Of a DNA stretch of 11,325 bases, positions 6,497 through 11,325 are shown piece after piece. Positions within the stretch are counted from its first letter, which is position 1; the number at the start of each line of letters is the position of its first letter. The stretch lies in the NCBI GenBank assembly GCA_026914095.1, contig JAPPIY010000251.1, forward strand, positions 1-11,325, in the 5' to 3' direction. The translations under genes were made by a program, and so were the position numbers. Origin of the DNA: Oligoflexia bacterium. Its GTDB lineage: Bacteria; Bdellovibrionota; Bdellovibrionia; Bdellovibrionales; UBA1609. The notes under the pieces were generated by a model. The model did no database searches. It was not told where the DNA came from and saw only the letters and a program-made list of their open reading frames with translations.

Positions 6497-8368
6497 ATGT
6501 GCGGGATCATTGGGAGTCTTCATTTTGATAAAAAAAGAGATTTTTCTCTTCAGCCTGTCCTGAATATTATGAAACACAGGGGGCCTGATGAAACTCATGT
6601 TATAGAAGAGGATTATTGGAGCGCTGGCGTTAATCGTTTGGCTATTACCGCAAAAGAGGAAAAAAACACTCAGCCTTTATGGAGTCCTGATAAAAGATTT
6701 TGTTTTATCTTTAATGGGCAAATTTATAACTATAAAGAGTTAAAAAGCCAACTGTTGGAGTTAAATTACTCCTTTAAAACCCACTGTGATTCTGAAGTTT
6801 TGTTTTATGCTTATTTGGAGTGGGGGGTATCCGCTTTTTTAAAGTGTCAAGGCATGTTTGCTATGGCTGTTTTTGACACTTTGGAAAAAAAATGGATTTT
6901 AGCTAGGGATCCTCTGGGAATTAAACCCTTGTATTTTTATTTTTCCGCTGAGAGTTTTATTTTTTCTTCTGAAATAAAACCTCTGTTATCTTTAAAAAAT
7001 ATTTCTATCAATAAAGAGGTTTTGCCTTATTATTTACAGCGAAGGTTTGTGATAGGAAAAGAAACTTTTTTTAAAGATATTTGCCGTCTTTTGCCTGGGG
7101 AATGTGTCAGTGTTGATAGAGAAGCCAAAAAAATGGAACACATAAAATATTGGACAGCAGGAGCAAAGAGCAAGCTTTTAGGAAAAAATCCAAAAGAGCG
7201 ATTGACAGAATTTTCTAAAGAGCTTGAAAGATCGGTTGATATAAGCTCGCGTAGCGCGGAAAGTATAGGAGTTTTGCTTTCCGGGGGATTGGATTCTTCT
7301 GTGATTCACAGTTTGTTTTCTTCTTATCAAAAAGATTCTGATTTTAAAAAAGCGAACTGGTTTTTTGATAACACTTATGACAGCGCAGAAAGGAAATTTG
7401 CCAAAAAGCAAGCTGAAAAGTGGAATCAAAAATTGTATAAAGTTTATCCTGATGAAAAAGATTTCCTTTTATTGCCAAAAATTATCAGAGCCTTAGAAGA
7501 GCCTTTAGCTGACTCCATTGTTGTTCCCACTTATAAACTCATGAAAACGATTTCTCAAAAACAAAGAATTCTTATTTCAGGAGAGGGCGCGGATGAGCTG
7601 TTAGCTGGTTATGCTCATCATTGGCTGTTTTATTTTTTTGAAAAGCTTTATTTTTGGAATATGTTTTCTATGTTTGGCGCTCTAAAAATTTTTCCTGAAT
7701 CGGTGTTAAATTTTTTTCTTCCTTATCCAGGCTCTTTAAAAAAACAGCGATTGCTTGAGTCCTTATCTGTTTTAAAAAAATCAGGTTTAAAAAAGTATAT
7801 AGAGACCAGCCACCTTTGGACATCGGGAGAAATGAAAATTCTTTTTAATGAGGATTCTATTCCAAAAAGACCGGTGGATTATCCGGAGATTCATTCTTTA
7901 AAGGATTTGCAGAGCTTTGATATTCAAAATTGGCTGGCTAACTATAATCTTTTAAGGGTGGATAAACTGAGCATGGCTTTTTCTATTGAGGTCAGACTTC
8001 CTTATTTAAATTTAGATTTTGTGGAATGTTGTTTGAGTTTGCAGGAAAAAGACATTGTGTCTTTGTTTAGAAGAAAAAAGATTTTACGAGAAGCATCTTA
8101 TAAACAAGCTTGGCTGGACTTTGAGTTTTCAAACAGGAAAAAACATCCTTTTACATGGAGGGAGAAGGCCGTTTATAACAACCCGCTTTATAAAGAGTTT
8201 GTGTGGGATCATTTGGATGAATCTTTTAGAAAAACTTGGGATATTAATTCTTCAGCGCTTAATAAAGTTTTAGAAGACAGTTTTCTCCCTCATAAAAATC
8301 TACTGGCTGACAAGCAAGTGACCTCTCTTCTCCATTTATCTCTTTGGACCAAAGAGTTTTTTAATTGA
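6497..8368 (+). CDS. asnB: Glutamine-hydrolysing asparagine synthase / AsnB-type amidotransferase
   Basis: Two-domain enzyme that releases ammonia from glutamine and transfers it to a carboxylate activated by ATP as the acyl-AMP. Cys2 is the N-terminal nucleophile after Met removal, which fixes the start. The glutaminase domain shows RGPD (28-31), RLAI (47-50), FNGQIYN (72-78), DSEVLFYAY and RDPLGIKPLYF. The synthetase domain has the PPi-loop SGGLDSS at 262-268, SGEGADELLAGY and RVDKLSMAFSIEVRLPYL. At 623 residues it has normal length. AsnB paralogues in polysaccharide clusters can amidate uronic acids (as proposed for WbpS in Pseudomonas O-antigen), so the substrate here may be a sugar uronate rather than aspartate; that is inference from context. 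A purine-rich AAAAAGAGAA upstream may serve as the ribosome site. Palindromic element A ends 35 nt before the start. Confidence 0.93.
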   Translation: MCGIIGSLHFDKKRDFSLQPVLNIMKHRGPDETHVIEEDYWSAGVNRLAITAKEEKNTQPLWSPDKRFCFIFNGQIYNYKELKSQLLELNYSFKTHCDSEVLFYAYLEWGVSAFLKCQGMFAMAVFDTLEKKWILARDPLGIKPLYFYFSAESFIFSSEIKPLLSLKNISINKEVLPYYLQRRFVIGKETFFKDICRLLPGECVSVDREAKKMEHIKYWTAGAKSKLLGKNPKERLTEFSKELERSVDISSRSAESIGVLLSGGLDSSVIHSLFSSYQKDSDFKKANWFFDNTYDSAERKFAKKQAEKWNQKLYKVYPDEKDFLLLPKIIRALEEPLADSIVVPTYKLMKTISQKQRILISGEGADELLAGYAHHWLFYFFEKLYFWNMFSMFGALKIFPESVLNFFLPYPGSLKKQRLLESLSVLKKSGLKKYIETSHLWTSGEMKILFNEDSIPKRPVDYPEIHSLKDLQSFDIQNWLANYNLLRVDKLSMAFSIEVRLPYLNLDFVECCLSLQEKDIVSLFRRKKILREASYKQAWLDFEFSNRKKHPFTWREKAVYNNPLYKEFVWDHLDESFRKTWDINSSALNKVLEDSFLPHKNLLADKQVTSLLHLSLWTKEFFN

Positions 8369-8644
8369 ATTGAGAATTATTATAGTTGTCCTTGAAACAG
8401 TCCTAATTTGCAGATTTTTGAATAAAGGGCTTTTTGATTTTTTCAGCACAGACTATATAAGTTTTTGAAGAAAGAGCTTGAAACCCTTGATATTTCTTTA
8501 GTTAAAAATCTTATAAGCGCAGTCAAGCGTATAATTCCCTTATTTTTTGGCTTCTTTTAGAGAAAAATATTTAAATTGAAAATTTTTTTTTTTTTGATAC
8601 GCTCAAATTTGATTATTTTTTAAACCTTTAATAAAGGAGGACTT
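8369..8644. other. AT-rich noncoding stretch between asnB and the lipoprotein gene
   Basis: No ORF or convincing terminator hairpin is seen. It contains a run of 13 T (8583-8595) following TTGAAA (8576-8581), and a 7-bp inverted repeat AGCGTAT (8526-8532) / ATACGCT (8597-8603) around it. Any promoter for the lipoprotein gene should lie here, but no pair of hexamers stands out. Confidence 0.5.
8633..8640 (+). promoter_or_regulatory. Strong Shine-Dalgarno of the ankyrin lipoprotein gene
   Basis: AAAGGAGG ends 4 nt before the ATG at 8645. It is the best ribosome binding site in the window; the genes of the polysaccharide group have weak or overlapping starts by comparison. It supports this start and independent expression of the gene. 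Confidence 0.8.
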
Positions 8645-9055
8645 ATGAAAGTTTATATAATTTTAAGCGCTTTATTATTTTTGACTTCCTGTGGAAGAAA
8701 GATCTGTTGTGCGCTACCACCGCCTGATTTATGCTCTAACAATGTTATAGAAGTTCAGAACGCATTAGACAAGATGAAGTTAAAAATGATGAATAGCGAT
8801 TTTGATGATAGTAAATTGGATGATAGTGAATATTCCAAAGAACTTAATCGTGGGTTGATATGCGCATCGCAGATTGGAAATTTAGATGCTGTCAAGCTCC
8901 TTATAAGTGAAGGGGCGGATGTTAGTGCTGTAGATGAGAATGGCAAGACTGCCTTGCAATTAGTTGAAGAGAAGTTCAATTCAGAAAAAGCGGCTTTAGA
9001 CAATGAACAAACAGAAATTGTCAATTTACTTAAAAAAGAAGAAGTGACTGAATAA
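8645..9055 (+). CDS. Small lipoprotein with ankyrin repeat
   Basis: A 136-residue protein with a short basic start, a hydrophobic segment (4-13) and a lipobox LTSC with Cys16 as the predicted lipidation site, so it should be anchored to a membrane facing the periplasm or outside. Residues about 68-101 form an ankyrin repeat (LICASQIGNLDAVKLLISEG, then ADVSAVDENGKTAL), followed by a second helical half-repeat (ALQLVEEK ... EIVNLLKK) with a short insertion. The region between (about 43-66) is acidic and low in complexity, with DDSKLDDSEY. Ankyrin repeats bind proteins; the partner is unknown. It has its own strong ribosome site, and a 276-nt gap separates it from asnB, so it is probably not part of the polysaccharide unit. 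No specific family is recognised beyond these features. Confidence 0.85.
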   Translation: MKVYIILSALLFLTSCGRKICCALPPPDLCSNNVIEVQNALDKMKLKMMNSDFDDSKLDDSEYSKELNRGLICASQIGNLDAVKLLISEGADVSAVDENGKTALQLVEEKFNSEKAALDNEQTEIVNLLKKEEVTE

Positions 9056-9077
9056 ATAACTTGATTTGTTTTATAGC

Positions 9078-9240
9078 TATACCGATCCTGTGTGAAAATT
9101 TCAGGTTCTGGCTAAATTCCTGCCCTCGTGTTTCCACGAGGGCATGCTCCCCGCTTTCGCGGGGACAAGCTGAGCAGGAGTTCCGTCTTCTGGGGGAAGA
9201 CGGAACAAATGAGGTGAAAATTTCAAACAGGATTCGTATA
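9078..9240 (+). repeat. Palindromic element copy B (163 bp) with three internal hairpins, intergenic
   Basis: The outer arms are TATACCGATCCTGTGTGAAA (from 9078) and TTTCAAACAGGATTCGTATA (to 9240), extended by flanking ATAGC / GCTAT (9073-9077 and 9244-9248). Inside are three perfect or near-perfect hairpins: GCCCTCGTG-TTTC-CACGAGGGC (9122-9143), CCCCGC-TTTC-GCGGGG (9149-9164) and TTCCGTCTTC-TGGGG-GAAGACGGAA (9181-9205). It is the largest and most elaborate copy and lies between the convergent lipoprotein and manC genes, where it could block transcription from either side. Confidence 0.85.
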
Positions 9241-9402
9241 AAAGCTATCTCATAAATGCCCCAATGGTATATGGTTGAAGCTCTGTTTGATTGAATAAAT
9301 TTTCAACAGGGAAATAAAACTCTAACCTTATAACCATTAACTCGGATGGGTTGGAATGAATAAAATAGAAATGAAATGCCAAGTCAAATTGGAATGAAAT
9401 AT
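9241..9402. other. Noncoding stretch between element B and manC
   Basis: No ORF or RNA structure is recognised. A 10-bp direct repeat TTGGAATGAA occurs at 9351-9360 and 9389-9398; its meaning is unknown. Together with element B this makes a 347-nt gap between genes. Confidence 0.4.
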
Positions 9403-11019
9403 TTAAGCTCGTCCATAGTCATCTTTATATCTGACAATATCCTCTTCCAAACAATGTCCGGTTTGAATCTCTAATACAAGAAGGGGCTGGCGGGTTGGAT
9501 TTTTTAAGCGGTGTTTGACCCCTCTATCTATAAAGATATGCTCATTAGGGCTTAATTTTTTCGTTTTGCCTTCTATAAGAACTTCCGCAAGACCTTCCCT
9601 TATTATCCAATGCTCAGATCTTTTTTTGTGGCTTTGATAGCTTAACTGGGATTTGGGATTCACTTTAAGCTCTTTGTATTTAAAAAGCTCTTTTTCCATA
9701 AGAACCCGATAAGCTCCCCAAGGCTTTTTGATCCATTCTGTGTTTTTTTGTTTGTAAAACTCCTTACTGATAGAGTTTATATTTTTTATACTGATCCTGT
9801 TTGAATTTTCCCGCTTTGTCTGGAGATTCCCGCCCCCGTGTTTCCACGAGGGCATGCTTTCGCGGGGATGACTATTGTATTGAAATTTAAAACCCGATCG
9901 GTATAACTGTTTTTTATCAGCAATCAAAAGACCTTCTGAGCTGTTAATGATCAATTGGTTTTGGACTCCCACTAAGCCAAAATTTTTTTCCTCGGAGGAA
10001 AAGACAAAATTTCCTTTAGAGTTTTTTTCAAGCGTTTTCGCTTTGTTATTTAATTTTCCCGGAAATTTTTGATTCCATTCAGCTATTCTTTCCCAAGAGC
10101 CTAAATCTGTCCAGCCAACATCACAGGGAATACATAGATAATCGTTAATATTTTCCATAATTCCTTTGTCAAAGCTGATAGGCTTAAATTTTTTATAAAT
10201 AGAATTCAACTGCTCTATGAATTTTGAAGTTTTTTCTGGAAATTTCTGTCTTCTAGTTTTGTGAGGGCGTCCTTTCGCGGGAGTTGACGGATAAGATGAA
10301 AAGCTCAAATCGGATCGGTATATGTTTTGTTCTTTTATACCAATGATCTCATTCCATATTTTAGGGAGATATTTTTCAAAATGGTGAATTAAGAGATTGA
10401 CGGGGGATATAAAAATGCCGGAGTTCCATAAACTGCCATTTTTTAAAAGTTGCTTTGCTTTTTCCGCTTTTGGCTTTTCTATAAAAGCCGTGGCTTTAAA
10501 GACAGAAGATTTTTTTAATTTGTTATTATTAAAATTGTTTAAAGATAAACCGCTTAAGTTGTCATGAGCCTTTATTTTTATATAGCCATAAGAAGAGGAG
10601 TTATAATTGGGGGGACAGCCAAAAGTCACTATTTTATTTTCTTTTTTAGCAATTTTAGCTCCTTGAGCAAGCAAGTTTTGAAATTTTAATTTTTTGCCTA
10701 TATAATGATCGGCCGGAAAGATTCCAATAATCTCTTTTTCTTTTTCCCTCAGCAAAAAGCAGGCCAAGGCTATGGAAACGGCTGTGTTTTTTGCAAAAGG
10801 CTCATAAATAACTTGAGCGGTTTTATAGTTTTTAAGAATTTTCTCTAGCTGTTCTTTTTGCCCTTCAACAGAAACAATAAATGCGGGTTTAAATTTTTCC
10901 AACCGGTCTAAAGTCATTTCCAAAAGGCTTTGGCTGTTGATCAACTTATAAAAAGCTTTTTGGTTTAAAAGAGGCCACAGCCTTGTTCCTGAGCCTCCAC
11001 ACAATATTATTGGAATCAT
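9403..11019 (-). CDS. manC: Mannose-1-phosphate guanylyltransferase / mannose-6-phosphate isomerase (ManC/AlgA type) carrying two repeat-encoded inserts
   Basis: Makes GDP-mannose from mannose-1-phosphate and GTP; the C-terminal type II cupin isomerises fructose-6-phosphate to mannose-6-phosphate. Motifs: GGSGTRLWP (8-16), FPADHYI, EKP, WNSGIF, DVGWTDLGSW, KPWGAY, metal-binding QSHKKRSEHW, and a C-terminal EDIVRYKDDYGR. I prefer ATG 11019 over TTG 11022 because AGAAAGG lies six bases upstream and MIPIILCGG matches the family. The 538 residues exceed the usual ~470-480; two in-frame palindromic elements account for much of the excess, one before KKFKPISFDKGIME and one in the linker before the cupin. 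After WPL the family segment SREQYPKQF appears shortened, with QKAFYKL keeping the lysine. Otherwise it looks intact. It faces the polysaccharide group on the other strand and likely supplies its GDP-mannose. Confidence 0.93.
   Translation of the reverse strand: MIPIILCGGSGTRLWPLLNQKAFYKLINSQSLLEMTLDRLEKFKPAFIVSVEGQKEQLEKILKNYKTAQVIYEPFAKNTAVSIALACFLLREKEKEIIGIFPADHYIGKKLKFQNLLAQGAKIAKKENKIVTFGCPPNYNSSSYGYIKIKAHDNLSGLSLNNFNNNKLKKSSVFKATAFIEKPKAEKAKQLLKNGSLWNSGIFISPVNLLIHHFEKYLPKIWNEIIGIKEQNIYRSDLSFSSYPSTPAKGRPHKTRRQKFPEKTSKFIEQLNSIYKKFKPISFDKGIMENINDYLCIPCDVGWTDLGSWERIAEWNQKFPGKLNNKAKTLEKNSKGNFVFSSEEKNFGLVGVQNQLIINSSEGLLIADKKQLYRSGFKFQYNSHPRESMPSWKHGGGNLQTKRENSNRISIKNINSISKEFYKQKNTEWIKKPWGAYRVLMEKELFKYKELKVNPKSQLSYQSHKKRSEHWIIREGLAEVLIEGKTKKLSPNEHIFIDRGVKHRLKNPTRQPLLVLEIQTGHCLEEDIVRYKDDYGRA
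9787..9905 (-). repeat. Palindromic element copy C (119 bp) inserted in frame in the manC linker
   Basis: On the minus strand it begins TATACCGATCGGGTTT and ends GATCAGTATA. Inside is the short GAAA-loop repeat, itself interrupted by the CACGAGGG hairpin shared with copy B. It is read as about 39 codons (from YRSGFKFQYNSHPRES through RENSNRIS) with no stop. Taking out 117 nt and leaving one TA joins IADKKQ to LKNINSISKE in frame, a natural ManC linker. Confidence 0.88.
10194..10322 (-). repeat. Palindromic element copy D, decayed, inserted in manC (right end uncertain)
   Basis: On the minus strand TATACCGATCCGATTTGA starts at 10322, followed by a degenerate GAAA-loop core (CTCCCGCGAAAGGACGCCCTC, about 10262-10282). 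The distal arm is eroded; a TATA at 10194-10197 is the best candidate end. It is read as YRSDLSFSSYPSTPAKGRPH and so on, the same frame as copies A and C. The segment up to about YKKFKPISFD is absent from ManC relatives as I know them. Confidence 0.65.
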
Positions 11020-11025
11020 CAAATG

Positions 11026-11050
11026 CCTTTCTCTATGAGAGTTTATAACA
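11026..11050 (-). promoter_or_regulatory. manC ribosome binding site and possible extended -10 promoter
   Basis: Reading the minus strand, TGTTATAAA (11042-11050) fits an extended -10 (TG, one base, TATAAA), followed about 15 bases later by AGAAAGG (11026-11032) and, after CATTTG, the ATG at 11019. The ribosome site is fairly convincing and decides the start; the promoter is tentative, as no good -35 is seen. Confidence 0.4.
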
Positions 11051-11190
11051 AATCAATCAGAATGTCTATAAAGATTAGCAGATAGATTCTCTTCAAAGAG
11101 CAAACTGTTCAAAGCTAAACTCACTTTTAAGCCCTTTTCTCTAATAATATATTCTTATTAAGAAGTTTGCCCAACTTAAAAAAGCTCAAA

Positions 11191-11213
11191 ATTTAAGCAA
11201 AATCGGTATAAAA
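11191..11213 (+). repeat. Solitary right arm of the palindromic element (copy E)
   Basis: AAATCGGTATAAA (11201-11213), preceded by CAAAATTTAAGC, matches the right arm of copies A and C. No matching left arm is found within 150 bases upstream, so it is either a relic or a chance partial match. It lies between manC and the possible gene end at 11230. Confidence 0.4.
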
Positions 11214-11229
11214 CATTTACCCTTTTTCT

Positions 11230-11325
11230 TTACTCAATGTGAGTTTCATTCCTTAAACTCCAGTCTAAATTTTCAAAATATTTGATTCTTCTTTGATGAT
11301 CAAAATGGACAGGATATTTTAGGTC
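11230..11325 (-). CDS. Possible 3' end of an unidentified minus-strand gene
   Basis: From the window edge the minus strand reads 31 open codons ending in TAA at 11230-11232. The peptide contains YPVHFDHQRRIKYFENLDW and then a charged tail, so it looks like real protein C-terminal sequence rather than a random frame, but it is too short to assign to a family. If real, it precedes manC on the same strand with about 210 noncoding bases between. Confidence 0.4.
   Translation of the reverse strand, partial: DLKYPVHFDHQRRIKYFENLDWSLRNETHIE

Noticed and set aside
6401..6598. Open frame of 65 codons on the minus strand
   Set aside because: It is antisense to element A and the asnB start, without motif or ribosome site.
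8755..9024. Open frame of 89 codons on the minus strand
   Set aside because: It is antisense to the lipoprotein gene, which has a strong ribosome site, lipobox and ankyrin motif.
9061..9255. Open frame of 64 codons on the plus strand
   Set aside because: It lies almost wholly inside palindromic element B, with no ribosome site; the peptide is a translation of the hairpins.
4511..10322. CRISPR array
   Set aside because: The repeats are widely and irregularly spaced inside genes and are palindromic insertions; there are no regular spacers and no cas genes.
1..11325. tRNA or rRNA genes
   Set aside because: No cloverleaf with a recognisable T-loop (GGTTCRANYCC) or conserved rRNA segment was noticed by eye on either strand; a covariance-model scan would be decisive.

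Overview
This is an AT-rich window, with many T-runs on the plus strand, from a Gram-negative bacterium. The Gram-negative call rests on a lipoprotein signal with a lipobox, a GDP-mannose/uronate polysaccharide gene set and a lipid II flippase. The lineage cannot be fixed from the sequence. The ankyrin-repeat lipoprotein, decaying genes and palindromic elements inserted inside genes resemble host-associated bacteria such as Rickettsiales- or Holosporales-type Alphaproteobacteria, but that is inference only.

Layout. At the left edge is murJ (+, 5' end outside the window). It converges on a decayed D12-class adenine DNA methyltransferase (-, both ends lost, no credible start). From 2578 to 8368 runs a tight plus-strand group: a GDP-mannose/UDP-glucose dehydrogenase-family gene split by a frameshift, a family 2 glycosyltransferase (4-nt overlap), a heparinase II/III-like two-domain protein (11-nt overlap) and an AsnB-type amidotransferase. 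Then come a small ankyrin lipoprotein gene with a strong Shine-Dalgarno (8645-9055), a noncoding stretch dominated by a multi-hairpin repeat, and manC on the minus strand (9403-11019). The last ~95 bases may hold the 3' end of another minus-strand gene.

How the genes may work together. ManC would make GDP-mannose, and the dehydrogenase would oxidise it to GDP-mannuronate. The glycosyltransferase would use a sugar donor, the heparinase-like protein would act on a uronate polymer, and AsnB could amidate a uronic acid. This points to a surface polysaccharide locus, possibly with uronamide sugars. Because the dehydrogenase is frameshifted, the pathway may be decaying unless the shift is a sequencing error.

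The most interesting feature is a family of palindromic elements with termini close to TATACCGATC...GATCGGTATA. At least four copies and one solo arm are present, and three copies lie within or at the end of open reading frames. The two well-bounded genic copies are 95 and 119 bp, so after subtracting one TA they add 93 and 117 nt, both multiples of three. The genic copies are all read in the same frame, giving peptides that begin YRS. Removing them conceptually restores a sensible ManC linker and a TAATG overlap between the heparinase-like gene and asnB. A second, shorter hairpin repeat (core CCCGCGAAAGCGGG, read as RESGNL) sits inside these elements and also alone in two genes, so the repeats are nested. 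This resembles the Rickettsia palindromic elements in behaviour; whether this family has been described cannot be judged here.
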